62,379 bases of DNA from JANYHF01 sp031393505 (GCA_031393505.1 JANMVX010000044.1:1-62379); one strand, 5' to 3'. Counted from the first letter of the stretch, positions 50,695 through 59,812 are shown. The notes: generated from the letters alone by a model not told the origin. Translations and numbers: made by a program.

Positions 50695-51675
50695 ATGGCC
50701 GTAATCCGGTCGGTAATCCGCGGCTGCGGGGCCTATCTGCCCCAGCGCTGCGTCACCAACGACGAGTTGGCCAAGACGGTTGAGACCAGCGACGACTGGA
50801 TTCGCGAGCGCACCGGAATTCGTCAGCGCCATATCGCGGCCAAGGGCGAATTCACTTCGGATCTGGGCGCCGCCGCCGCCAAACAGGCCATGGTGCGCGC
50901 AGGAGTCTCGCCGTCCGCCATTGATCTGGTGGTGTGCGCGACCTCGACGCCGGATAAAACGTTTCCCGCCACGGCCACCGCCATCCAGGCCAAGCTCGGG
51001 TTGAAACCGGGTGGCGCTGCCTTTGACGTCCAGGCCGTTTGCAGTGGCTTCGTCTACGGCATGACCATCGCCGACGCGATGCTGAAAGGCGGCGATTTCA
51101 AACAGGCGCTGGTGATCGGCGCCGAAACCTTTTCGCGCATTCTCGATTGGGAAGACCGCGCCACCAGCGTACTGTTCGGCGATGGCGCCGGCGCGGTGGT
51201 CTTGGAAGCCCAGATGCAGAAGGGCACCAGCGCCGACCGTGGTATTCTGCTCACCCGGCTGCATGCCGATGGCCGCTACCGTGACGAACTCCACGTCGAT
51301 GGCGGACCGTCCTCCACCCAGACCGTCGGCCATCTGCGCATGAATGGTCGCGAAGTCTTCCGTCACGCCGTGACGCACATCTCGGACGTGATTCAGGAGA
51401 CGCTGGTGGACACCGGCATGACGGTCGACGAGATCGACTGGTTCGTGCCGCATCAGGCCAACCGGCGCATTTTAGAGGGCACCGCCAAGAAGATCGGCAT
51501 ACCCTTGGAAAAAATTGTCATGACTGTGGATAAACATGCCAACACGTCGGCGGCCTCGATCCCGCTCGCGCTGAATGCCGCCCTTGAGGACGGACGCATC
51601 AAGGAGGGCAACCTTGTGCTCATGGAGGCCATGGGAGGCGGATTCACCTGGGGTTCGGTGCTTGCAAGATGGTGA
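50695..51675 (+). CDS. fabH: 3-oxoacyl-ACP synthase III
   Basis: Starts fatty acid synthesis by condensing acetyl-CoA with malonyl-ACP; 326 residues. The catalytic Cys-His-Asn triad is visible in FDVQAVCSGFVYGM, WFVPHQANRRIL and VDKHANTSAASIPLAL. ATG 50695 gives a normal N-terminus (MAVIRSVIRGCGAYLP) with a GAGA-type ribosome site; upstream sequence in frame is plsX-shadow. It ends at a simple-repeat hairpin that separates it from ihfA. Confidence 0.96.
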   Translation: MAVIRSVIRGCGAYLPQRCVTNDELAKTVETSDDWIRERTGIRQRHIAAKGEFTSDLGAAAAKQAMVRAGVSPSAIDLVVCATSTPDKTFPATATAIQAKLGLKPGGAAFDVQAVCSGFVYGMTIADAMLKGGDFKQALVIGAETFSRILDWEDRATSVLFGDGAGAVVLEAQMQKGTSADRGILLTRLHADGRYRDELHVDGGPSSTQTVGHLRMNGREVFRHAVTHISDVIQETLVDTGMTVDEIDWFVPHQANRRILEGTAKKIGIPLEKIVMTVDKHANTSAASIPLALNAALEDGRIKEGNLVLMEAMGGGFTWGSVLARW

Positions 51676-51757
51676 GTGGTGAGTCGTGTGTGGTGTGTGG
51701 TAAGATAGGAAAGTCGGCTTTTTTTCACCACTCACGACTCACGACTCAGCACTCACG
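51664..51757. repeat. Inverted GTGAGTC-type simple-repeat hairpin after fabH
   Basis: Left arm GATGGTGAGTGGTGAGTCGT plus TGTGG units faces CACCACTCACGACTCACGAC on the right. The central loop contains a run of seven T (51720-51726). The left arm overlaps the last bases of fabH. A hairpin with T-run could terminate transcription. Confidence 0.65.
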
Positions 51758-51866
51758 TCTTCTTCGATATCCATGCAAAATCAACGCCCTGCCTGCAGAA
51801 GTGATTTGACCGCGCCGCACACTTCCCTTTACCATCCCTCGCGTTAATGGACTGCAGTGAGGGAAC

Positions 51867-52202
51867 ATGAAAACGTCGCGAGGCTCGGCGAGCAGGACGC
51901 TTACGCGTGCCGACTTAGCCGAAGCGGTGATGGTCAAGATCGGCCTGCCGCGCAAAGAATCTCAAGATATGGTGGAATCCGTTCTCGGCGAGATTTGCGG
52001 GTCGCTGGAGCGCGGGGATGGCGTGAAGTTGTCGTCGTTCGGCACCTTCGGCATTCGCGAAAAGGGCGAGCGCGTGGGGCGCAATCCCAAAACCGGCGAG
52101 GAAGTGCCTATTACTCCCCGTCGCGTGCTGGTGTTTCGCGCCAGCAACATCATGAAAACCCGCATCAATCGTGGGTTGGGGCGCCGTAAGAGCGCCAAGT
52201 AA
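51867..52202 (+). CDS. ihfA: Integration host factor subunit alpha
   Basis: DNA-bending nucleoid protein, 111 residues, slightly longer than typical. It shows TRADLAEAVMVKIGLPRKES, the GTFGIREK beta-arm start, RNPKTGEEVPI with the conserved intercalating proline, and FRASNIMKTRIN. A basic tail (RGLGRRKSAK) follows. It lies between fabH and a MerR-type gene, the usual alphaproteobacterial order. Confidence 0.94.
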   Translation: MKTSRGSASRTLTRADLAEAVMVKIGLPRKESQDMVESVLGEICGSLERGDGVKLSSFGTFGIREKGERVGRNPKTGEEVPITPRRVLVFRASNIMKTRINRGLGRRKSAK

Positions 52203-52379
52203 GTTTCCGTTTCGTCGTCGCGTTGGGCCCGGTCGGCGACACGCCGCCCAGGCCATCTTGCGTTGTCGTGGGCCCGCGGGGTTTTCGCGCGCGTTTGAGT
52301 TTTCTGCGTGCGAAAAATTGGTTGGCTGCATGAAACATGAGCCGAAGCCTTCTCGGAGGCTTTCTGGAGACGTTGCGGC

Positions 52380-52811
52380 ATGGAAAAAGCAGCGGAAGCC
52401 TTCCGCACTATCAGCGAGGTCGCTGAAGAGCTGGACGTGCCCAAGCATGTGCTGCGCTTCTGGGAAGGCAAATTCACGCACATCAAGCCGATGAAGCGCG
52501 GCGGTGGCCGGCGCTATTACCGCCCCGAAGACGTCGAACTTCTGCGCGGCATCCGCCAGCTCCTGCACGAGGAGGGCTACACCATCAAAGGCGTGCAAAA
52601 ACAGATCCGGCAGTCCGGCATCGAGTTCATAAAGGCCTACGGCAAGGGCGGCCCAGCGCTGCCCAAGCTGAGCCTGCCGCCCGAGTTCGCTGCGACCCGG
52701 CTGTTGAAGGCGAAAGCGCAGGCCAAGACCACGGCGATGCAGACCCAAGCTCTAGACCAAGTGCTGAAGGAATTGGAAGCCTGCCGCAAACTGATCGCGC
52801 GGCTGAGCTGA
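52380..52811 (+). CDS. MerR-family transcriptional regulator
   Basis: A 143-residue regulator with an N-terminal MerR winged helix: FRTISEVAEELDVPKHVLRF, WEGKFTHIKP and RRYYRPEDVELL. A short dimerisation helix follows. It lacks the cysteines that bind metals in MerR/CueR. A gene like it sits after ihfA in many alphaproteobacteria. Its target is unknown. Confidence 0.88.
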   Translation: MEKAAEAFRTISEVAEELDVPKHVLRFWEGKFTHIKPMKRGGGRRYYRPEDVELLRGIRQLLHEEGYTIKGVQKQIRQSGIEFIKAYGKGGPALPKLSLPPEFAATRLLKAKAQAKTTAMQTQALDQVLKELEACRKLIARLS

Positions 52812-52825
52812 TCGAACGACCGTCG

Positions 52826-52916
52826 GGGCGAGACTTGTCTCGCCCGGCTATCTGCAAGCCGTGAACGTCGAGTTTGTCGCGCGCCGGGCGAGACAAGTCT
52901 CGCCCCTACGCTACGC
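52826..52916. repeat. Dispersed GGGCGAGACAAG inverted repeat
   Basis: GGGGCGAGACTTGTCTCGCC and CCGGGCGAGACAAGTCTCGC, each nearly palindromic, form inverted arms around a ~45-base loop after the MerR gene. A diverged member lies at 40137-40262. No tRNA is seen in this gap, which runs on to rpmI. Confidence 0.65.
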
Positions 52917-53107
52917 CATTATCCAGAATCGCGATTGCAAACACCTGCCTTCGCCCTTATAAGCATCGCTTTCGAGCCGCCCGGCGGGGCATGCCGTGGC
53001 GGCTCCTAGCGCTTGTCAACAAGCAAAAAGCCAACAACCCCACTCCGGATCAGTTCAGCGATCCGGCGGCGAGGCCGTTGGCGCGACGAGAAAGGACATC
53101 AAGCAAA

Positions 53108-53356
53108 ATGCCCAAGCTGAAGACCAACTCGAGCGTGAAGAAGCGCTTCAAGGTGACCGGGACCGGCAAGGTCAAGGCCACCGCCGCCGGCAAACGCCAC
53201 GGCATGATCAAGCGCACCGCGAAATTCGTGCGTGACGCCCGCGGCACCATGGTGCTGTCGGAACCCGACATCAAACGCGTGAAACAGTGGATGCCCTATG
53301 CCCGTAAGGCGCGCAAGCGCAAGACGGAGACGGCGCCTGTGGTTGCGGCGAAGTAG
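53108..53356 (+). CDS. rpmI: 50S ribosomal protein L35
   Basis: Large-subunit protein L35, 82 residues. The start MPKLKTNSSVKKRFKVTGTG and AGKRHGMIKRT are typical. The C-terminal ~15 residues (RKRKTETAPVVAAK and before) exceed the usual 64-67-residue length. ATG 53108 has AAAGGA upstream. rplT follows after 13 bases. Confidence 0.95.
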   Translation: MPKLKTNSSVKKRFKVTGTGKVKATAAGKRHGMIKRTAKFVRDARGTMVLSEPDIKRVKQWMPYARKARKRKTETAPVVAAK

Positions 53357-53369
53357 GGAGATCAGATAA

Positions 53370-53735
53370 ATGGCACGCGTTAAACGAGGCGTTGCGGCCC
53401 ACGCCAAGCACAAAAAGGTGCTGAAAGCCGCGCGCGGTTATTTTGGCCGCCGCAAAAATACCATCCGGGTTGCGAAACAGGCGGTCGAGAAGGCCGGCCA
53501 GTACCAATACCGCGACCGGCGCCGCAGGAAGAGAAATTTCCGCTCGCTGTGGATCCAGCGCATCAACGCCGCAACCCGCATCCATGGGCTGACCTACGGT
53601 CGATTTATCGACGGCCTCACCAAGGCCGGGATCGTAGTCGACCGGAAAGTGCTGTCGGATATCGCGATCGCCGATGCCGCCGGCTTCAAAACCCTGGTCG
53701 ATCAGGCCAAGGCCGCGTTGCCCAAGGCGGCGTAG
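53370..53735 (+). CDS. rplT: 50S ribosomal protein L20
   Basis: Large-subunit protein L20, 121 residues, full length. It carries ARVKRGVAAHAKHKKVLKAA and YRDRRRRKRNFRSLWIQRIN. In many bacteria L20 represses its own operon through a leader; I did not identify one here. rplT is followed by a simple-repeat hairpin and then pheS. Confidence 0.96.
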   Translation: MARVKRGVAAHAKHKKVLKAARGYFGRRKNTIRVAKQAVEKAGQYQYRDRRRRKRNFRSLWIQRINAATRIHGLTYGRFIDGLTKAGIVVDRKVLSDIAIADAAGFKTLVDQAKAALPKAA

Positions 53736-53756
53736 TTGGATCCTGTCTCTCGTTAA

Positions 53757-53848
53757 TCCAAGGGGCAGCAGGCAGCAGTCAGCGGGCAGCGGTTGAGATG
53801 TTCTCGCTGCTGCCAGTTGCCCGCTGTTTGCTGCCCTTTATCTTTTTG
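53757..53848. repeat. Inverted GGCAGCA simple-repeat hairpin between rplT and pheS
   Basis: Left arm GGGGCAGCAGGCAGCAGTCA then GCGGGCAGCGG faces CGCTGCTGCCAGTTGCCCGC then TGTTTGCTGCCC. It fills the rplT-pheS gap and resembles the hairpin arrays at other gene ends in this window. Confidence 0.65.
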
Positions 53849-53859
53849 GGTGCCCTGCC

Positions 53860-54933
53860 ATGTCTGCCGAACTCGACACGCTGGAAACATCACTGGTCGC
53901 CGACATCGCCAAGGCTGGCGATCTGAAGTCGCTGGAGGAGCTGCGCATCGCCGCGCTGGGCAAGAAGGGCCGCGTGCCCGAGCTGATGAGCCAGCTCGGC
54001 AAGTTGCCGGCCGAGGAGCGCAAGAGTTTCGGCCAGCTGGTGAACGGCCTGCGCGACCGCGTGACATCAGCGCTGGAGGAGCGCAAGACCGCGTTATCGG
54101 CCGGCGCGCTCACCGAAAAACTGAAGGCGGAGCGCATCGACATCACGCTGCCGGTGCGTAGCGGAGGCGTGCAGGACGGGCGCATCCATCCTGTCAGCCA
54201 GGTTTGGGACGAGATCATCGAGATCTTCGCCGACATGGGCTTTTCCGTAGCCGAGGGGCCGGACATCGAGACCGACGACCTCAACTTCACCAAGCTGAAC
54301 ATCCCTGCCGAGCATCCCGCCCGCCAGGAGCACGATACGTTCTACATGCGCGGCAAGCCCGGCTCGACCGATGCGCCGCTGGTGCTCCGCACCCATACGT
54401 CCCCGGTCCAGATCCGCACCATGATGGGCCATAAGCCGCCGATCCGCATCATTGCGCCCGGCCGCGTCTACCGGCTCGACAGCGATGCAACGCATACGCC
54501 CATGTTCCATCAGATCGAGGGGCTGGTGATCGACGAGGCGACGCACCTCGGCCACTTGAAATGGACGCTCACGGAGTTCGCCAAGGCCTTCTTCGAGGTG
54601 GACGACGTAAAGATGCGTTTTCGCGCTTCGCACTTCCCGTTCACGGAGCCGTCGATGGAAGTCGATATCGGTGCCGAAGCCATCGGCAAGCCGGGCAAGT
54701 GGCTGGAGATTTTGGGTTCGGGGATGGTGCATCCAAACGTGATCCGCAATTGCGGCCTCGATCCAGACAAGTACCAAGGCTTCGCCTTTGGCATGGGCAT
54801 CGACCGCCTGGCCATGTTGAAATACGGCATCCCCGATCTGCGCGCCATGTTCGCAGGCGACCTCAAGTGGCTGAAGCACTATGGCTTCGTGCCGCTTGAC
54901 GTGCCAACGCTGGGGGGCGGGTTGTCGTCATAG
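53860..54933 (+). CDS. pheS: Phenylalanyl-tRNA synthetase alpha subunit
   Basis: Charges tRNA-Phe as an alpha2-beta2 enzyme; 357 residues. An N-terminal coiled-coil region precedes the class II core with HPVSQVWDEIIEIF, VLRTHTSPVQIRTM, GRVYRLDSDATHTPMFHQIE and the motif 3 segment FAFGMGIDRLAMLKYGI. All expected motifs are present. The beta-subunit gene pheT normally follows but is missing; the next 770 bases hold repeats and a broken methyltransferase. Confidence 0.95.
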   Translation: MSAELDTLETSLVADIAKAGDLKSLEELRIAALGKKGRVPELMSQLGKLPAEERKSFGQLVNGLRDRVTSALEERKTALSAGALTEKLKAERIDITLPVRSGGVQDGRIHPVSQVWDEIIEIFADMGFSVAEGPDIETDDLNFTKLNIPAEHPARQEHDTFYMRGKPGSTDAPLVLRTHTSPVQIRTMMGHKPPIRIIAPGRVYRLDSDATHTPMFHQIEGLVIDEATHLGHLKWTLTEFAKAFFEVDDVKMRFRASHFPFTEPSMEVDIGAEAIGKPGKWLEILGSGMVHPNVIRNCGLDPDKYQGFAFGMGIDRLAMLKYGIPDLRAMFAGDLKWLKHYGFVPLDVPTLGGGLSS

Positions 54934-55069
54934 CGCGGATTTGGATGTTGGCTGATGACGACCAGGCAAACTGGAGTCTTGAGCAATGATCAGATTCAAA
55001 GAGGCCAATCCGGGGCAGTAGGTAGCGCAGCCTAACGCAGACTTATCAACCTTCATTGCTGATGACTCT

Positions 55070-55620
55070 TCATCTTCGACCTGCGAGCGCCTTTTTGCGA
55101 GTAGCGGCCGTCGGAGATCGGTGTATGGACGGTCCCCGGTTGGCAAGGGCGTTTTCGAGGCTTGGCGTGCATTGCTCGCGTCCGTGTATTCGGCCTGTTT
55201 GGGGGGGGGCGAGCCCCTGGCCATGATGGAAGCCGCTGAACCTGGTCCCGATCAGCACACGTTCTTTGAACAGAACATGGGTCTCCGCGGGGCGTCTGGG
55301 TTGCCGCGAGCGAACGTACGGCGCCATCTCCTCTTTTGTGGCTATGACCGCCCTCCCCGAAATTGATTGCGAGCACGCGCCCGCCCGGCTTCAGCAGCCG
55401 GCGCATTTCCTGGGCCAGCTGCTGGCGGCTTGGCCGCGGCAGGTGATGCAACACCAGGGTGGTCACGGCCACGTCGAAGTGCGCGTCGGGAAACGGCAGC
55501 GCCTGAGCAGCGCCAGCCTTGAACGTCGCGCGGCTCTCGTGCCGTTCCGCCTTGTGCGTGGCCCTCGCGATCATGATCACCTGCTCGAGATCAACCTCGG
55601 GCGTCAGCAGGATCTCTCCC
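55070..55620 (-). pseudogene. Remnant of a class I SAM-dependent methyltransferase
   Basis: Minus-strand sequence reads QALPFPDAHFDVAVTTLVLH, HLPRPSRQQLAQEMRRLLKP and GGRVLAINFGE, the middle of a UbiE/ArsM-like methyltransferase. The glycine-rich SAM loop is not found upstream, and the C-terminal part (RPAETHVLFKERVLIGTRFS) continues in another frame, so there is at least one frameshift and a lost N-terminus. The surrounding 54934-55701 region holds no intact gene. A diverged MITE-like end may lie near 55045-55085. Confidence 0.6.
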
Positions 55621-55701
55621 TAACCGTTCTGAACCCCTTGCGGGCGGCAAAGTCAGTTTCAGATTGCCCTGCGCCCGCGAACGGCAACAGGACGAAGCAA
55701 C

Positions 55702-56787
55702 ATGTTCGCCATCAAGCGCGCAATCGGATATCTCAAAGCGATGACCCAACGCTACGTGATCATTGCACTGCTCTCGGCCGCTCTGTTCGGGCTCTCAACG
55801 CCAGCTGCCAAACTGCTGCTTGGGTCGGTCGATCCCGCCATATTGGCGGGCCTGCTCTATTGCGGCGCCGGCGTTGGCGTGGCGATCCTGCGGCGCACGG
55901 GCCTTTTCGCATTCGCAGGGGCCGAAGCGCCGCTCACGCGCACCGACGCGCCTTGGCTGGCGGGCGCCATCGTCTCGGGTGGCGTCGTTGGGCCGATGCT
56001 GCTCATGGCCGGACTGGCGCGCACCGGCGCAGAGTCGGCATCGCTGTTGCTCACACTGGAAGGCGTGGCGACGGCGCTGCTGGCCTGGTTTGTATTCGCC
56101 GAGAACTTCGACCGCCGCATTGCCCTCGGCATGGCCTGCTTGGTGGCGGGCGCCGTTGTGTTGTCGTGGACTGGGCAACCCTCGTTGTCCGGCCTCATCG
56201 GACCACTGGCGATCGTCGGTGCTTGCCTGGCCTGGGGCCTCGACAACAATCTCACTAAGAAGGTGTCGTTGGCCGACCCTTTGCAGATCGTCGAGTTGAA
56301 AGGCCTGTTTGCCGGCCCGGTCAATCTTGCAATTGGGTTTTGGGCCGGTGGAGGGGTGCCGTCGCTGCCCGCGCTGCTGCTTGCGCTGCTGGTCGGGTTC
56401 CTCGGCTACGGTGTCAGCCTCGCCCTTTTCGTGCGTGCACTTCGCCATTTGGGCACGGCCCGTACGGGGGCCTATTTCTCCACGGCGCCCTTCATCGGCG
56501 CGCTGGCCTCCGTACTGTTTCTGCGCGAGCCGCTGACGGTCCAGCTCCTGGCGGCGGGCGCGTTGATGGCCGTCGGCGTGTGGCTGCACCTGACCGAGGT
56601 GCACGACCATGAGCACATGCACGAGGCCATGGAACACGACCACTTGCACGACCACGACATGCATCACCAGCACAGCCACAGGCCGGAAGATCCGCCCGGC
56701 GAACGGCACGCGCACCGGCACCGCCATGCGCCCATGACGCACAGTCATCCGCACGTCCCCGATATGCACCATCCGCATACGCATTGA
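55702..56787 (+). CDS. EamA/DMT-family transporter with His-rich C-terminal tail
   Basis: Inner membrane permease, 361 residues, with about ten membrane segments in two EamA halves (LSAALFGLSTPAAKLLLGS; IVGACLAWGLDNNLTKKVSL). The last ~60 residues are a histidine-rich tail (HDHEHMHEAMEHDHLHDHDM and more), a likely metal-binding addition absent from ordinary DMT permeases. An in-frame ATG at 55741 is an alternative start. It sits beside copper-resistance genes and a csoR regulator, so a role in metal export or handling is plausible; substrate unproven. Confidence 0.8.
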   Translation: MFAIKRAIGYLKAMTQRYVIIALLSAALFGLSTPAAKLLLGSVDPAILAGLLYCGAGVGVAILRRTGLFAFAGAEAPLTRTDAPWLAGAIVSGGVVGPMLLMAGLARTGAESASLLLTLEGVATALLAWFVFAENFDRRIALGMACLVAGAVVLSWTGQPSLSGLIGPLAIVGACLAWGLDNNLTKKVSLADPLQIVELKGLFAGPVNLAIGFWAGGGVPSLPALLLALLVGFLGYGVSLALFVRALRHLGTARTGAYFSTAPFIGALASVLFLREPLTVQLLAAGALMAVGVWLHLTEVHDHEHMHEAMEHDHLHDHDMHHQHSHRPEDPPGERHAHRHRHAPMTHSHPHVPDMHHPHTH

Positions 56788-56803
56788 CGGCGCGGCTAGC
56801 AGG

Positions 56804-58235
56804 TCACGCAACGCCCTCGTAGGTCACGAACGACATCATGCCGCTGACCATGTGGTAGAGATGGTGGCAGTGGAATGCCCACTTGCCGGGATGATCGGCG
56901 TCGAAGGCGACCGTTACTGTGGACTTCGGCGGGATGTGCACGGTGTCGCGCAGCGCGCCCGAGATGGCCGTGCCGTTAATATCGACAACTTGGAAGGCAT
57001 GTCCGTGCAGGTGCATCGGATGCGCCATTTCGGTGTGGTTCATCATCAGAATTTTGACGCGCTCGCCGTCCTTGACCGTATGCGGACCACCAGGCATCAG
57101 CATCCACTGATACTTCATCATGTCACCCATCATCATGACATGGAGCGTGCGATCCGAGTCCTTCAGTGCCAGGGGGTTGGCGGCGCGCAGTTTCGATTCG
57201 AAATCGAGCGTCATGACGGGACCGTCGGCATTGGCTTTGGCAGCGAGCTTCGAAATGGCCGCACCCTGGGGGGCGAGGATGATCCCGGTACGCTCCTTCG
57301 TGCCTTCGCGCAGCGCCAGGATCGGGTAGGACTTGCCGTCCGGTGGCAGCGCCAGCGCAATATCGAGCCGCTGCCCATGCTGACCGGGAAGCGCCGGCCG
57401 ACATCTGGCTGCGTCGCCTGCCCGTCGACGGCGAGCAACGTCCCATCCACGTCGCCGGTATCTATGAAGAACACGGTGCTGGCCGCGCCATTGATGATCC
57501 GCAAACGCACTTTGCCGCCGCCGCGCTCTACGTTGACGACCTCGGGATCGTCGAGCGTGCGATCATTGGCGAGATAGGCGTCGTACTCGATGTCGTTGAG
57601 GTCCATCTTCATGCCCGGCATGTCCATCTTCGCCATGTCGTGGCCCGCCATGGAGCCGGCCATGTTGCAGCCTTGTGCAGGCGCGCCATCAACTCCTCGG
57701 CGGGCGTGAACGAGAAGTCGTGCAACAGGATGACCACCTCCTGTTCGTCCACCTTGGCAGCGTCCCGTGCGCGCACGATCAGGGGTGCTGCGAGCAGTTT
57801 CTGCTCCTGCAGCGTATGGGCGTGCATCCAGTGCGTACCGGTCGCGCCGACCGGGAAATCGTAGTGGCGGATTTGGCCCGCGCCGAGCAGCGGCATCGGC
57901 GCATTCGGCGTGCCGTCCTGATCGTAGGGCGGCTTCAGGCTGTGCCAATGCAGCATGGTTGGCTCGTTAAGCCTGTTGACCAGCGCGACCTGGAAGTTTT
58001 CACCCTCGGTAAATGTCAGACCCGGCTTGTTGGTGGGTCCGACCAGGCCAAAAACGGAAGCGGACTTGCCATTGATGTCGAGCGTGCGGTTGACGATCTT
58101 CAGTATGCGTGTTTCGGCGGCCGAGGCCGTCTCGGCTGGACTGCCGTTGCGCCGAAGGCCGCGCAGCAGGAACGGGGACAGAGCAATCGCGGCGCCCGCC
58201 ACGGCGGTGGAAGCGATGAGTTGACGGCGGTTCAT
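56804..58235 (-). pseudogene. Multicopper oxidase, disrupted by two frameshifts
   Basis: Three consecutive reading frames make one CopA/CumA-like multicopper oxidase of about 475 residues. The N-terminal part has a Tat-like start (MNRRQLIASTAVAGAAIA) and copper sites LHWHSLKPP and HWMHAHTL. The Met-rich middle (MAGHDMAKMDMPGMKMD) is in a second frame, and HPMHLHGHAFQ plus HCHHLYHM in a third. Frame changes fall near 57670 and 57374. All four copper-binding motifs survive, so either the gene died recently or the indels are assembly errors. It would oxidise or detoxify copper(I) in the periplasm. Confidence 0.78.
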
Positions 58236-58346
58236 GGGGTAACCACTGCGTAAAGTGATTCTGACGGGCGGCCAGTGTCGGGTGCAACGACCCGCGGCCC
58301 GATTCGGATGTGCGGTCTCAAACGGGCAGCGACCCGTGCCGGCGGA

Positions 58347-58622
58347 CTACCGCTGCGCCCGCGACATGACGGTCACCAGTTCAGCCACTTTCCGACGCTG
58401 CTCGCTGGCGTCGCCGCTTTTGATGGCGCTCTCGATGCAATGGGCGACATGATCGTGCAAGATCGCCTCCTCGACTTTGCGCAGGGCGGCCCGGACCGCG
58501 GCGATCTGCGTGACGATGTCGATGCAATAGCGGTCCTCATCGAGCATGCGCGCGACGCCGCGCACCTGTCCCTCGATCTTGTTGAGCCGCTTGGCGCAAG
58601 ATGTTTTGGTTTCGTTCTGCAT
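58347..58622 (-). CDS. csoR: CsoR-family copper-sensing repressor
   Basis: Copper-responsive repressor, 91 residues. The all-helical CsoR/FrmR fold is clear (KRLNKIEGQVRGVARMLDED) and the copper ligands are present with correct spacing: Cys33 (RYCIDI), His58 and Cys62 (HDHVAHC). ATG 58622 gives MQNETKTSC; the much longer upstream frame is spurious. Paired operator-like palindromes lie between it and the divergent copper ATPase gene, so it probably represses both until copper binds. Confidence 0.92.
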   Translation of the reverse strand: MQNETKTSCAKRLNKIEGQVRGVARMLDEDRYCIDIVTQIAAVRAALRKVEEAILHDHVAHCIESAIKSGDASEQRRKVAELVTVMSRAQR

Positions 58623-58633
58623 GCCTTGACCGG

Positions 58634-58650
58634 TACCCCACAGGGGTATA
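58634..58650. promoter_or_regulatory. CsoR-type operator 1
   Basis: TACCCCACAGGGGTATA contains the ACCCC...GGGGT dyad of CsoR operators. It lies 12 bases before the csoR start. An inverted second copy is at 58669-58683. Confidence 0.75.
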
Positions 58651-58668
58651 AGTGTCAAGGCCGGACCG

Positions 58669-58683
58669 ATACCCCTGTGGGGT
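58669..58683. promoter_or_regulatory. CsoR-type operator 2
   Basis: ATACCCCTGTGGGGT is the reverse complement of the core of operator 1, 33 bases before the copper ATPase start. Two sites in one divergent promoter suggest joint control of csoR and the ATPase. Confidence 0.75.
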
Positions 58684-58715
58684 TTACTCCGTTCAACAAT
58701 CCGGGAGGACGCAAG

Positions 58716-59714
58716 ATGTCCCAGGCGCAAACCTCCGGCCGTGACAAGGCCGCCGCCCATCTGCCGCCGGTTCAAACCGTGAAAGATCCCGTTTGCGGCA
58801 TGACCGTCGATCCTTTGACCTCCAAACACCAGCACGAGCACGCGGGGACAACCTATCATTTCTGCGCCGCCAACTGCCGCACCAAGTTCATCGCCGATCC
58901 GCAGCGCTATCTTTCGCCGGCCGCCGCGCCGCCCCTGGCAATCGCGGGCACGATCTACACCTGCCCAATGCATCCGCAAATCCGCCAGGAGGGGCCAGGC
59001 TCGTGCCCGATCTGCGGCATGGCGCTGGAACTTGAAATGGTCACAGCCGAAGCCGGCCCAAATCACGAACTCATCGATATGAAACGGCGGCTCTGGATCG
59101 GCGCGGCGCTGGCCATTCCCGTGCTCATCCTCGAGATGGGTGGTCACCTCACCGGCCTCACCATGCTGCGTGGTCAGCAGACGTCGAATTGGATTCAGCT
59201 TCTGCTGGCGACGCCCGTCGTGTTGTGGGCGGGTTGGCCGTTCTTCGAGCGCGGCTGGCAATCGCTGCTCACACGCAATCTCAATATGTTCACGCTGATC
59301 GCGCTCGGCACGGGCGTCGCCTGGGTCTACAGCCTCGTTGGCACGCTGGCGCCGAATCTGTTTCCGCCGGCCGTGCGCGTAGCTGGTGGAGCTGTCCCCG
59401 TGTATTTCGAGGCCGCCGCCGTCATCACCGTGCTGGTTTTGGTGGGGCAAGTATTGGAACTGCGCGCGCGCGAGCAGACCTCTGGAGCCATCCGTGCCCT
59501 GCTCAATCTTGCGCCGAAACTCGCTCGCCGCATTAGCGCCGACGGTACGGACGAAGATGTCGATCTCGCCGTCGTCGCTGCCGGAGACAATCTTCGCGTG
59601 CGGCCGGGCGAGCGCGTGCCGGTCGATGGGGAGATTATGGAAGGGGCGAGCAGCATCGATGAATCCATGCTGACGGGCGAATCCATGCCGGTGAGCAAAA
59701 CCATCGGCGCTTAG
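58716..59714 (+). pseudogene. copA: Copper-translocating P-type ATPase, truncated
   Basis: First 332 residues of a Cu+ exporting P1B ATPase of ~780. A YHS domain (KDPVCGMTVDP) and a heavy-metal binding domain (YTCPMHPQ, GSCPICGM) precede membrane segments and the actuator domain, ending just after ESMLTGESMPVSK. The membrane CPC motif, DKTGT phosphorylation site and ATP-binding region are missing. The stop TAG lies at the border of a 99-bp MITE-like insertion (TTA duplication), and copA does not resume beyond it. GGGAGG precedes ATG 58716. The product cannot pump copper. Confidence 0.85.
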
Positions 59715-59812
59715 GGCACCCTGAACAATAAATGCGACGCTTGTTTTGCTTTGAGAGGCCGAGTTCCGATGCAGCCAAGCGCAAGGCGCCGCACTTATTG
59801 TTCTGGGAACCC
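59714..59812. mobile_element. 99-bp MITE-like element interrupting copA
   Basis: Terminal inverted repeats GGGCACCCTGAACAATAAAT and the right-end complement GGGTTCCCAGAACAATAAGT (then TGCG on both) match at 19 of 23 positions. TTA flanks both sides (59711-59713, 59813-59815). No transposase is encoded. Its left junction creates the premature stop of copA, and different DNA follows its right end. Confidence 0.7.

Noticed and set aside
52812..53107. Possible tRNA gene after the MerR gene
   Set aside because: The gap shows only the GGGCGAGACAAG inverted repeat; no cloverleaf with a T-arm motif was found.
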